A DNA stretch of 64,000 nt, taken from the NCBI GenBank assembly GCA_032191485.1, contig JAVDOI010000199.1, forward strand, positions 62,001 through 126,000. The letters run 5' to 3'. The notes beneath the pieces are model-generated. The model was given only the letters and a program-made list of their open reading frames with translations. It was not told the origin of the DNA and did no database searches. The DNA is from Leptoclinus maculatus. Its lineage: Eukaryota > Chordata > Actinopteri > Perciformes > Stichaeidae. Of this stretch, positions 20,057-34,319 are shown piece after piece. The position numbers and the translations under genes were made by a program. Positions within the stretch are counted from its first letter, which is position 1; each line of letters begins with the position of its first letter.

Positions 20057-23000
20057 ATGTTCACAGGATTAGTCATCATGTTCATTCTACAGTGGAATGC
20101 AAGGAGTCTGTTAGCAAATGGCCAAGAATGTAAAGGTTTTCTTAATGGGTTAGAATACAAACCAGATATCATATGTGTTGAAGAGACATGGCTTCAGCCA
20201 AACTTAGATTTTGTGATTCAGGGATATGTGTGCATAAGAAGGGAGAGAGAAGGGGGAATGGGGGAGGATGTGCTACCTTTATTAGGCAAGGAATTTATTA
20301 TGGAGAAATAGAAAAAGACCTAGAATATGTAGTTGTTGAAGTGTGGTTAGGGGATGAACGTTTGGTTGTGGTGCATTTTTACAATCCATGTCAACGATTG
20401 GAGTTAGAAGCATTAGAGGAAATAAAGGGACTCGACAGAAGACGGGTCATTTGGTGTGGTGATTTTAATGCGCATAACACTCTCTGGGAGGGGAAAAGAC
20501 TGATAGCAATGGATTGATAGTAGAGGAGATGATGGACTCCTTGGGACTTGTATGTTTAAATGATTGGAGTTTCAGAGTGAATTACAAGTCAGGTCATGAG
20601 TCAAGTTTAGACCTGACCATAGCATCACGGTCATTGGCAGGTATTCGTGTGTGGGAGGTGTGGAAGCATTCTACTGTTGGAAGTGATCATTACCCCATTT
20701 TCTGTAGAATAGGAAGAGGAAGCAGGGTGGGTTCAGAGGATACAGAGAAAGGTGGGTATTTGGAAAGGCTCAGTGGGATACATTCAGAGAAATGAGTGAA
20801 TCAAGGTTTAAAGATATAGATAGAGAACAGGATGTAGAAATGTTTCATGAACATGTGAGAGATGCAATAATTGGAGCTGCCAATCAGACAAGTTTAAGGA
20901 AAGCCGGTACAAAGAGGCGGAAGTTAGTTCCATGGTGGAATGATGAGTGCAGTGAGGTAATAAAGAAACGGAATAAGGCTTTTAAGGTTTTAAAAAACAC
21001 CCACAATTTAAAAAATGTAATAGAGTACAAGAGAATGCAAGCAGTAGTACGGAAAACTACCAAAGAAAGTAAAAGGAAGTATTGGAGATCATGTTGTAAC
21101 ACAATAGGGAGACGCACTTCAATGAATCAAGTTTGGGGGATGATAAAGAAGATGAGTGCAGTAAAACGGGAGTGGGGGTATCCAGTACTGGGAAATGGCG
21201 GCGTGGTGGCTAACGATGATGAAGCAAAGGCAGAAATGTTAGCAAAAGCACTGATTGAGGTCCATAGTTGTGGTAATATGTCAGAGGAGGGTTTAAGTGG
21301 AAGACAGAGAACAAGTGAAGCAAATAAAGAACTGTTGGAAACAGATGAAGAGAGGGGAGATGCAATGAATGCTCCCTTCACTTTGGAAGAGATCAAAAGG
21401 GCCATAAGAACATCAGGGCTAACTGCTCCAGGTGAAGATCAGATTTACTACATCATGTTAAACCATTTGTCTGATTTTGCATTAGAGTTGATTTTGGAAT
21501 TATATAACAAAGTTTGTCAGGAAGGAAAATGACCAGGACTTTGGAAACAAGCAGTTATAGTACCCATCAGGAAACCAGGAAAAGATCCCACTAATCCGTC
21601 TAACTATAGACCAATAGCATTGACTTCACACATGTGTAACATCATGGAGCGAATGATCACACAAAGACTAACTTATTATTATCAAACTAGGAATCTTAGG
21701 TCAAAATATCAACGTGGATTTAGAAAAGGAAGGGGAACAATGGATCCAATAGCATGTCTAGAAGCAGAGGTGAGGAAGGCACAAGTGAACGAGGAGGTAG
21801 TGGTAGCAGTGTTTTCTGATGTGGAGAAAGCGTATGATTCACTGTGGAAAGAGGGACTATTAATCCAAATTAAAAGATTAGGAATATCAGGTAAAATGTT
21901 CAGATGGGTTCAACATGTTTGTTTGGTCGCTCTATAGAAGTGAGAGTGGGAAGGTGTTTGTCGGACATTTGGTGGACAATGGAACACCACAAGGAAGTGT
22001 GATTAGTCCTTTATTGTTTCAATAATGATTGATGATGTATATGAAAATGTTGGACAAAACATAGGGAGATCTTTATTGACAGATGATGGGTCACTGTGGA
22101 AAAGAGGTATGAATGTGGAATATGTTGTGAAACAGATGCAGGAAACAATCAAAAGAGTGGAACAGTGGGCATTGGAATGGGGATTTAAATGTTCAGTGGA
22201 AAAAACAAATACCCTTTTGTTTACAAGAAAGACAATTGGAACAGAGGTCAAATTGTATTTATATGGTAAGGAACTGAAAATGACAGACTCGTACACATTT
22301 GTAGGAATGTGGTTTGATGCTAGGCTCACATGGAATGTACATATTGATAAAATGGTGAATAAATGTAAAAAGGTGTTAAATGTAATGAGATGCTTGGTGG
22401 GAACAGAGTGGAGCTGACAGGTCTGCTTTGAAAGCTATAGATATGGGGCTGATAAGATCAGTAATAGACTATGGCTGTGTGGCTTATAGGTCAGCGTCTA
22501 AAACATTATTGGGAAAATTAGATGTAATACAAGCACAAGCACTAAGAATATGTAGTGGGGCTTTAAAACTACATCTGTGCCGGCATTGCAGGTAGAAATG
22601 AGGGAAATGCTGTTGGAGCTGAGAAGAATACAGATCATGATGACATATTGGGCCAGTTTACATATTGGGCCAGTTTACAAGGACATAACAACCATCCAAC
22701 AATAAGTGCAGTTGAGCCATGCTGGGAACATGATAAAACACCAACAAAGAGCTTTGGTTGGGTTGATAAGGAGAAGGCGAGTGAATTGGGTATATTGGAT
22801 AGGAGCTGTTCTCCAGCTGTGGTCCAGCTATTCCTCTTTGGTTACTGCCACAGCCTGAAATTGATCTTGGCCTCCTTGAAGTAATGAGAGATGAATGTGG
22901 GGGAAACTGTAAGATATTCAAGTCATACATCAGGAGGAATTATCACAATTATATACAAATCTATACAGATGGATCTAAAGACCCCAAAACTGGTAGAACA

Positions 23001-23960
23001 GCAGCAGCAGCAGTAATCCCATAATTCCAGTCTGAGTGTGTGAAGAGACTCAGTGATGACTTCTCTGTGTTTACATGTGAGATGATGGCCATAGTTATTG
23101 CCTTACAGTGAGGACGTCAGGCCAGAGAGAGTGGTGATTGCATCAGACTCATGTGCAGTACTAACCAGTCTGAAATGTTGCCACTCCAGAAGCAGAGAGG
23201 ATTCACTGTATGAAATACTACAAGCACTATTCAGAATCCATTTAATGCGGATGGCGGTTACATTTGTGTGGGTCCCTGCACATGTTGGAGTCGATGGCAA
23301 TGAGAAGGAGGATAAAGCAGCAAAAAAGGCTTTGAAGAGCGGGAGAAATATTGTTAATGTAAATATAAGTAAGTCAGAAGCTAAAGTGGTGATTAAGGGA
23401 CAAATCACAAAGATATGGCAGACTGAATGTAATAAAGGGAGCAAAGGAAGATATCTGTTTAAAAACAAAGCATTGGTTGGGAGTGCAGGATCTAGTGGAC
23501 AAAATAGAAAAGAGGAGAGGGTAATGACAAGACATACTGGTCTGAACAGTTCCCTCTATGTTATTAGAAAACATAATAATGGAAAGTGTGAATGTTGTGA
23601 AGAAGAAGAAACTGTGGACCATGTTTTATTGTCCTGTCAGAGGTACGAGTCAGTGAGAGAAGTTTAAAAAATGGTCTCAGAGAGATGGGAGAGGAGAATA
23701 TCATTCATGTACTAAAGACAAGCTTCAGTGAGACATGTTGGGGACTTCTTCTGGAGTGTTTGGAGTCAACAAGACTAATGGATAGAATTTGAGTATTATA
23801 TATATTGTTATTTGATGTTTGTTTGTTTGGTTGTCGTATTACAGAATTACTATCCTGAGTCCACACTCCAGATTAGTGGGTGACGGTAATGCTCCTAAAA
23901 CTTGTTTGCCAACCGCCATTAAAACCAAGAGAAGAAGAAGAACCCGGGACACGGGGATAG
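20057..23960 (+). pseudogene. I/Nimb-like LINE ORF2 (endonuclease, RT, RNase H), broken
   Basis: Spread over shifting plus-strand frames. The AP endonuclease is at 20080-20750 (LQWNARSLLANGQE, PDIICVEETWL, VIWCGDFNAHN, GSDHYP). The RT is at about 21380-22420 (PSNYRPIALTSHMCNIMERM, FSDVEKAYDSLW, NGTPQGSVISP, LTDDGSLW replacing FADD). An RNase H domain is at about 22950-23330 (YTDGSKDP, ASDSCAVLTSL, WVPAHVGVDGNEKEDKAA). A Cys-rich C-terminus follows at 23590-23640. The RNase H places it in the I superclade. At least four frameshifts or stops make it inactive. Confidence 0.9.
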
Positions 23961-24060
23961 GGTACTCGGGTCCACAATCCAACACAGTAGGTGACGGTAA
24001 TGCACCTTTCACTGGATGACAACCGCCAAACAAGTTAAAAGAAGAAGAACCCGGGACACA
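23850..24060 (+). repeat. LINE 3' tail, tandemly duplicated
   Basis: Two adjacent copies of a GTGACGGTAATGC...AACCGCCA...AGAAGAAGAACCCGGGACAC unit. This is the 3' UTR/tail recognised by the LINE RT, duplicated at insertion or by slippage. Confidence 0.7.
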
Positions 24061-24410
24061 AGAGAAACTCTAAATAAAACGTGAACCAAACCAAACCAAG
24101 ACCGTGACAGAAGCAGTCCGGTAAAGAAGCCACCATCCATAACACTGATGATGTCTTCCTGCTCACCAATCTCAACACAGCCTCTTTAATCTCCTACTAG
24201 GAGATCTCCTCCACGATCCATGGAAACAAAGCAGGAATAACTCAGATCATAGAGCTCCTCTTCAAACCATCCATCTGATGGCTCCATATTCTGGGTTTTG
24301 GTTCCTTCTGTCAAGTTTGTGCAAAAAGGCAGCAGGAGATGAACCCAAATGTAGAGAGACACGGGGAGCAGAAGGATGAAGAAATGGTGATTTGAATGAA
24401 GAAGATGTCT

Positions 24411-27251
24411 TGTATACACACACATGTATACACTACATGTGTGTATCACCTCCAACACACACTCAGTCTCAGTTTAATTCCTTGTTTAATGTAATTAAAG
24501 ATCATAATTAGTTTGAATCTTTAGTCTAAACGTGTTGAGTTGTTCAGGACTCTGAGACTTGATGTGCAGTGAGAGGACGCCCCCTGCTGGATGAACAACA
24601 CCACAGTCTGTGTCCCAAATCCATCATTCTACACACAATGTACTAAATACTGATCATATAGTACACAAACAATCACCGTGATCATGTTAGAGTCACTGGT
24701 AACAACATGTATTGTTGGAAAGTCTTAGTCCACTGCACAATTTAGAGAAATGCAAAGAGAAGTGTTGAAGAGGCTGAGAGGTGAAAGCAGGCCCACACAG
24801 GTTAAAGTAGCTGAGCTGTGGTTGTAATGCTCCACAGAGGTTACTGAAGCAGTTCAATGTGAAGACGCTGTAGTGAGAGAAGAGGAGGGGGTCTGATTAA
24901 AGGGCCTTAACATGACTTCATTTCATCACGTTGATGAGTCCCAAACGCTCTCACAATGGTAAACTGTGCTCACATCTTATGTTCACGACTCTGAGACTTG
25001 TTCTCTCCGACTACTCGGGTTAACACTCCCTCTGATCACCAGACACTTAGAAACATGGGACTACAAGTTACTCAGTGGACATGGATCTAAACCGGCTGGG
25101 AGAGATCCTGACGACTAACGAGGGCCCAAACAAAGGAAGCAGAGACACAAAGACAAAGACATGTTGAAGATGCTCTGGTGTTTGGAACAGGCCGAGGACC
25201 CGGGCACACCGTAGACCTCAGACCAGTATCCTGCCGGTCCATGTCCGGTCCTCGGTGTTCTGGTCCGGCTCTAAGACCTCAGTGAATAAGGGGAGCACAC
25301 GAGAGGATTAACTAAAGAAAGAAGTTTCATTTAACACAGATGTAATGAGTGTAACAGATGTAACATGTGAACTCTAACAAAGGATACTAGCAGGGAAACA
25401 TACTGCAGGTTAACTACGGTAGTGATACATTATATTATTATAAAGATGTGATCAAAGTATACAGCAGGTCAAATGTCCAACGTAGCACAAGGTGGTGTAG
25501 CGGACCCCAGCCGGACAATGGTGACACATACTGATGTTTCCAGAGGCCTTTATTGATGCTCAACTCTCATCCTCATGTTGATGAACACAAATCTACTTTT
25601 TCTCCTTTTAACCTCCAGAAAACACCGTAAGAGCTACGGAACAGATACAACATCAATGAGCTCTAACGAGTATCAACATTCATTACATTACATTTAAATA
25701 TACATGTGGACATTCATCAAACATTTCTCACATATATACTTCTCAACAGCATATTTAAAACCAAAATCTAGCATCAGCTTAAAGTTAGCTTAGTCATTCA
25801 GCCATAGCTGTTAAGCTAACATTAGCATCTAGTTAAAACAGTAACACATCAAACACACAATAAACACAATAAACACACAACACGTTGTTCCCGCTCCAGC
25901 TAGGAGCTTAACCGTTAATAAAGAAACTCTTATTGTGGAGGAATATCTTATGAACACTTTTCTTTATGTGAAGTCAAGTTACTTTACTCTGACGAGATGT
26001 GGATCTGCTTCCGGTTTCGCCAGAAGGACTTCAAAATAAAGGACCCAAAACGTAACAGGCACTTACAAATTAAAAGCCAGCAGGAAGTGATTATCTTAGT
26101 TAACTAGCAAATAAAGGTTTGTATGAAATATTCACCTTACTAACAGAACATCTTCAGAGTAATTTACAGGTGGTTACGGGGAAAATAAGGAAGGGGCGGG
26201 GCTTATAGACCGGAAGTAGTGACCAGCTGACTACAATTCCTTGATGGTCTCAAGCTCCAACCAACCAGGAACCAGGACCACCGAAAGACAGACAACACAG
26301 CAACACAACACTCACAAGCAGAGGCCCGGGGGCCGTCACACAGGGAGTCAAACATAGAGAAGAAATACACACAACTGTTCACAACATGTTGAGATGTTGT
26401 GTCACAGCAAACAGCTGTCCCGTTCCTAGTCATAGCATTTCAAGCCCTTCAGCTTCTCACACTGAAACATCTACCAGGTGACCAGTTACAACCCGTCAGT
26501 GTGGGTGAAGTCAGCAGAGCTTCAAACACGAGCTGCTGTTGTATCACTTGTTTCAGGATAAGAAGTCGCCCCCCCGACAGCCGGATATCAACAGGTTGTG
26601 TTCAACAGGTGGAGGAGGACTGGAAGTACTCCAGGATGGACCTGTTTAAAGGACCACCACTGGAGGAGGAACCCCGTGTGGTCAGAACCTTCAGGACCCT
26701 GACCCTATCACCCTACATCTAGATGCTAATCTGACCCCTATTGCTTCACCACAAACACAACAGCTAATGTCTAAGTCCTGTAATCACATGAACACCAAGC
26801 ATGATGAGCCAGCAGAGCATCTAAACTATCTGAGCCAATCATTCAGTGCTGTCAGCCTCTCCCAGGAGAAGAGCTCTCTGACCTCATGGAGACTACAGAC
26901 ACCCTCAGAGACCAGCAACACTGGACTTTGGTTGGAATGTACAAAATACAAACCAGTTTTATTTGGTTTATACAATAAAAAGATTAAAGGTTACAGAAAC
27001 AGATCATGCAAAAAGTAAATAAAAGAAAAACCTCAAAAGTTCAGATCACCAATAAGCGTCGTCACAAAGACTCCAAACCAGAAGCCTGAAAAGAATCCTA
27101 AAGAAGCCAAGTGGTGATTCTTTGTTGTCTCCTGTTTCTACCTTTTTACTTGGAGCATCTTTAACCTCCTGGTCCATATATGGTCACAACTAAACATTAG
27201 TACATCATTGATGAAGCTGTTTACGTAGTCTTACACTTCATGACAGACTTC
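24411..27251. other. No gene recognised
   Basis: About 2.8 kb with only short unsupported frames. No splice-consistent exons or repeat ends could be established. Confidence 0.4.
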
Positions 27252-28422
27252 TCTTCTGGTAACTAGCCCTATTTTTAGGCTTCTGCTCGAAAATACTATA
27301 CCCATACTCAAAGGGGCCTTACTCTCTAACTACAAGGTCTATTTGAATAATTTAAATGTATTAATAACACTCAAGTGGGTGAGCTTTGGTGAGAGGTGTC
27401 AATATTGTGTATATGTTACTGGTTAATAGCAAATGAAGATGGAACACAGCTCCACTTTGAAAATGTCAGGTTTGCCTGGTGAAAAAGCACTATTATTGAT
27501 AAAACTATATTAAATGAGGCTCAGTAAAGCCTAAAACCACCCACCATAATAGCAAAGCATGACAGTAGTCATACAAAAAAGAATTGGAGTGAATAGAGTG
27601 AAGCAGGCCAGAGCTAGAGAGATAAACGTACGAGAGGTCACGAAAGGTCGTCATTTGGGAAACAGCTTCTCCAGCTGTTCCATTGTACTTTTATATACTA
27701 TATAACTATATATTTAACTCCTTTATCCTTGTACATGTACAATCTATCACATACAGCAGTCTGGCATCATTTGTGAGAGCTAGAATCCTCTCTAAGGCCT
27801 CTCTGTGTCGGCGACTTACGGCTCCATGCGCTTTTACTTGTGTGTGTGGGGCCATATCTCAGCCTGTGGTTGGTCAATCCCATACCATGACACCTCTAAA
27901 CACCCCTTAGGATCTAGCCAATGCAGTGGAGGCAACGTGGTTTTGATTGACAGAATCTTTTTCCGTAAAAAACAGATATGTGCGCAGCGTAGCCCTGCGT
28001 AAAACCGGATTCACCAAATGTGAAACGTGGTCCCCCAGCCTTGTTTTACCCCCCTTTCTCCAGGAAACAGTTGAATTAGACAGGAAATAGATAGCAGAAG
28101 TAGGTTTTAGCGGTGAAAACGGATTATTGGACGCTTTTCTTCATGATTCATCTAAAAGTGAGTGACATTTATGAATTTTTCTGCGGGGTGTATGGCTTGG
28201 TTTTGTCTACTTGTTTGCTGGTATCTTTTGAACGGTTTGACGGAGAGTAATTATGAATATAGCGCTGGAATCCGTGTCGAATGCTAATGCTGTTTGATAG
28301 CAACTTTGTCTTTGTTAGCTTCGAGCTTCGTGGTCGGAGCATTTTTCGGAGTGCGTAGTTCGCCGAGTTATGGCGAAAAAAACACGATATTGTGGTAACT
28401 CTTCTTGTAGGTTGTATTAGAT
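27252..28422 (+). repeat. Unclassified 1.2-kb repeat, copy A (degenerate)
   Basis: Closely similar, in opposite orientation, to 57990-59127. Shared blocks include AGCCCTATTTTTAGGCTTCT near 27264, AGGATCTAGCCAATGCAGTG near 27908, and the region matching the first exon of copy B near 28015-28150, which here contains stops. The copy is cut by the hAT element at 28423. Confidence 0.8.
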
Positions 28423-31063
28423 CAGGGGTGTCCAAACTTTTTGCAAAGAGGGCCAAATTTGATTTAGTGAAGATGCCCGGGGGCCAATAGTTCCTTCTGA
28501 CATTTTTTGAACAACAAAAGTTACATGAAAATACACACTGTTATAAAACAGTTTTCATTGTCACAATTACCTTTATTTTTCAAGTGACAATGTAACCAAA
28601 TATAAGCCACTCAGGCAGACGTGAACAACTCTAAAAACACAATTCTGCCTTTCATTCAGTCAGATAACGTTGAACAAACTGTATAGAATACCTTACATTT
28701 CCATGAGTTAAATATCTTTGCCTCATGAGCATTTTAAACAGGAGTTATAAGTAATGCAAAGTGGTCTGTTATCATTCAACTTTAAAACAAGTGAATTCTG
28801 CCCTTGTCTTTTACAAGATCTTTCAGAAAGCAATAGTTTGTGTCACATCTACAGGTACATAACATCAACAGTTATAACCAAATCTTATTGAAGAGTTTAA
28901 TAAGATAAGTGCCATAAGTCCAAGTGCATTAGTGTGCTTTAAGCTTTTCACTGTTAATAGTGACAGATGTTACCGTTCAAAACACTCCATTTCAGATTGA
29001 TCAAGGAACAGATGACTTGCTGACACTAATGAGAAGGGTGATACTGAGATCTAGATTTCAGTAAAGAGACCAGGTCTGGCTTGAGGGCAGTGGTTGAGAT
29101 GCGTAAAATGTCACGCAAGTGGGAGTCACTCATCCTTGACCTCAATCGGTTCTTCTTTAAGTTCATGACTGAGAATGTTTGCTCACACAAATATGTGGAG
29201 CCGAATAAGCTCAGCATTTTCTTAGCGAAGGACCGCATTTCTGGAAACCTGCTTTTGTCCAGCTGCCGGTTAAAGTCAACGAGAGAACACTGCTGGTGTT
29301 TTCCGCGGCACTCATCGTCACACTGCAGCTCAATGAGCTCCAGCTGCAGCTGTGGAGGAGCATCATCAGGGTCCACGGAGAAGGGAGAAGAGAAAAGCAA
29401 CATGTCCTTTTCAATAACTGCAAAGTCCCGAAAGCGTTTGTTAAATTCCACAGAAAGAGATGCGATAGCTGTTGCATAACTCTTCATTTGCACACCGATG
29501 TTGTCCTGTGGGAAACTGTCAATGACCTCTTTCAAAGCTGGGAAGTGCGCGGTGCAGGGCTCTGTTTGGGACAAGTGTCTTTGGAAAAGTTGCAGTTTGG
29601 TTCCAAAGGCCTTGATGTGAGCGTATAGCTGGCTCACCACTGCATCTTTTCCTTGAAGATTAACATTCAGCGCATTCAGATGCTTCGTTATGTCAACCAA
29701 AAAAGCCAGATTTGCCAGCCATACAGGATCGGACAGTTCTTCCATCGGTTGTCCCTTCTCACCCAAAAAAATTCCAATTTCCTCTTTGAGAGAGAAAAAT
29801 CGCTGCAGTGCGGACCCCCGACTTAGCCACCTCACATCATTGTGATATATTACGTCACCGTATTCAGCCTGGATGTCACGCAAGAACTGCTGAAACTGTC
29901 GGTGGTATAGAGCTTTAGAGCGAGTAGAATTGATTGCCTTTGCCACTGGTTTCATAACATCGTCAAATGTGAGATGTTTGGCGCAGAGAGCCTGCTGGTG
30001 AATGATACAGTGAAGTTTAATAGCGTTACCTGCTTCTTCGCTGACTTTATTGCAGATCAGTGTGGACAATCCACTTCGCTCACCAGCCATGGCAGGCGCA
30101 CCATCGGTAATGATCCCAGAAACTTTACTCCATGGTAGTTTCATATCATCAACAGCTTCACAAACAGAAACCAATAAATCTGTTCCTCTGGTTTGCCCTT
30201 TAAGGCTTTTGAGGTCAAGCAGCTCCTCTGTCACGTTCATGTTGTCATCATCTCCTCTTAAACAAATAAGTAGTTGTGCAGTGTCAGATGCATCGGTGCT
30301 TTCATCGCAGGCTAATGAGAAATAATCAAAAGCCACTCCCCTGTCCCCCAGTTGTCTCTGAATATCTGACGATATGTCCTCAACTCTCCGTGCCACAGTG
30401 TTGCGTGCCAGGCAAACATTCATAATTCTTGCTTCTTCTCGGGGCAAATGTTCTCCACCATTTTCATGACACAGTCTTTGATGAACGCACCTTCAGTAAA
30501 AGGTTTGCCATGTTTAGCTATTAACATGGCCACTGCGTAGCTGGCTTTGGTGATGTTTTCCTTTGACTCACAGGCCCGCGTGAAGAATCGCTGTTGCGAT
30601 GCCAGAGCAGCTTGGAGTTGCTTCACTTTTTCAGCGCGGTCACTCCCTGTTAGCTTGTCGTATGTTGTAGCATGTTTAGTCTCGTAGTGTCTCTTTACGT
30701 TGAAATCCTTAAACAAGGCAACCGTCTCTTTACAAATTAGACAAACACAATTGCCTCGATTTCCAGTGAAGAAGTATTGTAATTCCCACCGCTCCTGAAA
30801 GCGGCGGCCCTCACTGTCAACTTTTCTCTTTTTTTTTGCAGTCGCCATGGCAGAAATGATTCGAGAAGGGTTCGCGGCACGGATGCAGAGCCAGGTAGCA
30901 TTAGAATGGTGCTGCCACCGTGTGGTGAAAGGAGGAATTACACCTTTAACGGTTTTTGATTTATTTATTCTGACAGAGCTAGCGAGCCATAAATAACACA
31001 TTATAAGACCGAAGCTGCGGGCCGTATGAAATCTGACCACGGGCCGGACTTTGGACACCCCTG
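28423..31063 (-). mobile_element. hAT transposon, nearly complete (GTF2IRD2/Charlie-like)
   Basis: Ends CAGGGGTGTCCAAACTTT (28423) and AAGTCCGGCCCGTGG-side terminus ...TTTGGACACCCCTG (31063) form terminal inverted repeats. Flanking 8-mers TATTAGAT and GTGTAGAG share only the TAGA core. It contains a single two-part transposase gene. Confidence 0.88.
29026..30848 (-). pseudogene. hAT transposase, full length with one frameshift
   Basis: The start at 30848 (MATAKKKRKV) is followed by a zinc finger (CLIC...H...H). The frame stops after ...ICPEKKQEL near 30420, but reading continues in the next frame from about 30430 (NVCLARNTVARRVEDI), indicating a one-base loss near 30418-30430. The remaining 470 codons carry the DDE/RNase H-like fold (YFSLACDESTDASDTAQLL, ITDGAPAMAGERSG, HCIIHQQALCAKHL) and the C-terminal hAT dimerisation block (FPEMRSFAKKMLSLFGSTYL, CEQTFSVM). 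It resembles the transposase-derived part of vertebrate GTF2IRD2. No other break seen, so the copy is recent. Confidence 0.9.
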
Positions 31064-32317
31064 GTGTAGAGGAAAGATGAGTGAGAGTGTGTAAGAGAGA
31101 GAGAGAGAGACAGAGAGACAGAGAGAGAGAGAGGTCACTGTTGGACAGGTGAGGCTGAGACAGAGGCACTTCCTCCTACAATGGAAAAACATTCAATGAA
31201 ATTAGGAACATTGACTTTAACAAGTTCAACTCTGTCATTTGACATTTGAAAGAGCTTAATGACCTCTCAAAATTAAAAATACTCCTAGGAGAAGGAGATA
31301 GGGCATACCTTGCTGCCCAATATGTATTAACAACCTGAGGGACAGTGAGTGACCTAGACACACATACAAACACACACACAGGATAAACTGTATATAGATA
31401 ACTAATAATCAATAAGATAATCAATCCTGATGTATTAATATTATTGTATGTTTATGTTATTGTGCGTTCATTTTTTGATGCTTTGTCAATATTGTTTTGT
31501 TTTCTTAATTTTCATGCCAATGAAGCATAATTTAATTGAATTTAATTGAGAGAGAGAGAGAGAGGGAGAAAGACAGACAGACAGACAGTTAGATGGACTG
31601 AGTGAGACAGACAGACAGAGACAGAGAGAGAGACAGGCAGACAGACAGTTAGATGGACTGAGTGTGTGAGACAGGCATACAGACAGTTATAGGTCTAACG
31701 ATCTTTCCTTGAATATCATGTGTGTATCTGTGTAGAGAGAGACAGACAGACAGAGACTTCTAAATATTTTTTTCACAAGAATCGCAAGCTGCTCTTCACT
31801 CTAGCGATGACATCACGCACTCTAAGCTGCGCAATACACACCCATTATAAAGTCAGAAAAGGACTGAAAAATCATAAAAGTAAAAATGCTTTGAAGGTTC
31901 AACTTTAACAGGATTTGAAGATTTTCTCCATAGACATCCCATTAAAAAACAAATTGCTAAAAGCTTCACAATTCAAAGTTTAAAGATTAAAGATATGGAA
32001 AGTCATATCACCTCTCTCCTGAAAGCTGAACATTTTGATATTTGAACGGTTTCTGTAGCTTAAAAAACTGTCAGCAGTAGTGATATTTGTAGTAGTAGTA
32101 TTAGAAGTTGTAGTTGTATTAGAAGTATTATTAGGAGTAGAAGTATTAGTAGCATTAGAATAAGTACTACTTGTAGCAGTAGTGATATTTGTAGTAGCAG
32201 TAGTAGTAGAAGTTAGCATTTCAGTTAGAATTCATTCTGTGGGGCTTTTATTTTGAAATGGTGTGTGTGTGTGGTGGGGGGGGGGGGGGAGGGTCCTCTA
32301 AGACCTGAATGACTGTA

Positions 32318-32865
32318 TGAGAGAGAGACACACACAGAGAGAGAGAGACACACACAGAGAGAGAGACACACACAGAGAGAGAGACACACACAGAGAGAGA
32401 GACACACACAGAGAGAGAGACACACACACAGAGAGAGAGAGACACACAGAGAGAGAGAGAGAGACACAGAGAGAGAGAGAGACACACAGAGAGAGAGACA
32501 CACAGAGAGAGAGAGAGACACACAGAGAGAGAGAGAGACACAGAGAGAGAGAGAGACACACAGAGAGAGAGACACACAGAGAGAGAGAGAGAGACACACA
32601 GAGAGAGAGAGAGACACACAGAGAGAGAGACACACAGAGAGAGAGAGAGAGACACACAGAGAGAGAGACACACAGAGAGAGAGAGAGAGACACAGAGAGA
32701 GAGAGAGACACACAGAGAGAGAGAGAGAGACACAGAGAGAGAGAGAGACACACAGAGAGAGAGACACACAGAGAGAGAGAGAGAGACACAGAGAGAGAGA
32801 GAGACACAGAGAGAGAGAGAGACACACAGAGAGAGAGACACACAGAGAGAGAGAGAGAGACACAC

Positions 32866-32896
<31 letters not shown>

Positions 32897-32933
32897 GAGA
32901 CACACAGACAGAGAGACAGACAGACAGATAGAC

Positions 32934-32990
<57 letters not shown>

Positions 32991-33003
32991 CACAGACAGA
33001 CAA
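32318..33003. repeat. GAGA/CACA/CAGA compound microsatellite
   Basis: Nearly 700 bases of interleaved GAGAGA, CACACA and CAGACAGA words. It gives spurious long frames on both strands. Confidence 0.95.
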
Positions 33004-34267
33004 TATCTCCAGGTCATGTGTGTGCGTGTAGAGAGACAGACAGAGAGAGCCTGCGTGCGTGTGTGTGTAACTGGTTGCCATGGTGAGGACACACCTGGTG
33101 CTAGAGGCAGGCTGATTAAGAAACATTACAGTAAACAGTGATTTTGAACAAAACCCCTTCCTCCTTTTAACAAAGTCTGAGTGCCAAAATATGGATACCG
33201 TGAGAGAGATAAGACTCTGCCAAACGCGCTGATGTGGTTTTTATGTTTGTGGTGTTAAAAATGTGAGCTACAGCGCAAGATACAAAACTGGTACCGTCTG
33301 CTTTCTTTGAGGAATTAGTGGTCAGATTTAACATGGAGTCTAATGGAGCAGTTGGTTGGAGTTCATGTCGCTCTAAGGCTCCCTGAGCCAAATGTGTAAA
33401 TCTGTGGGATTCCACAGTCAGTTTTTTACGACAAGGACAAGATTAGCTACATTTACATCACAAAACTATGCATGAAGAGTGAAAATTGTGGAGTCGGTGG
33501 CAAAAGACAAATATTTTTTTCACAAGAATCGCAAGCTGCTCTTCACTCTAGCGATGACATCACGCACTCTAAGCTGCGCAATACACACCCATTATAAAGT
33601 CAGAAAAGGACTGAAAAATCATAAAAGTAAAAATGCTTTGAAAGTTCAACTTTAACAGGATTTGAAGATTTTCTCAATAGACATCCCATTAAAAAACAAA
33701 TTGCTAAAAGCTTCACAATTCAAAGATTAAAGATTAAAGATAAGATATGGAAAGTCATATCACCTCTCTCCTGAAAGCTGAACATTTTGATATTTGAACG
33801 GTTTCTGTAGCTTAAAAAAACTGTCAGTAGTAGTGATATTTGTAGTAGTAGTAGTAGTAGAAGTTGTAGTTGTATTAGAAGTATTATTAGGAGTAGAAGT
33901 ATTAGTAGCATTAGAATAAGTACTAGTTGTAGCAGTAGTGATATTTGTAGTAGCAGTAGTAGTAGAAGTTAGCATTTCAGTTAGAATTCATTCTGTGGGG
34001 CTTTTATTTTGAAATGGGGTGTGTGGGGGGGGGGGGGGCAGAAGGGGAGAGGAGACAGGATCATAATGTTAGATAAACACAAACAGGTTGCTAAATGACA
34101 GGATTCATCACAAGCATTTCAGTTAGAATTCATTCTGTGGGTCGAGACACATGAGAGAGAGACACAGAGAGATAGAGGGAGAGCAGTGTGTGTGTGTGTG
34201 GGGGGGGGGGTCCTCTAAAGATCTCTAAGACCTGAATGAGAGAGAGACACAGAGAGATAGAGGGAGA

Positions 34268-34270
<3 letters not shown>

Positions 34271-34318
<48 letters not shown>
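34271..34318. repeat. (GT)n microsatellite
   Basis: Uninterrupted GT run within the segmental repeat region. Confidence 0.95.

Positions 34319-34319
<1 letters not shown>

Noticed and set aside
26399..26722. 107-codon plus-strand frame as a host exon
   Set aside because: No splice sites, homology or biased composition to support it.
32225..33126. Frames of 200-290 codons made of SLSLCVS or RERETHRE
   Set aside because: Simple GA/CA microsatellite; open on both strands.
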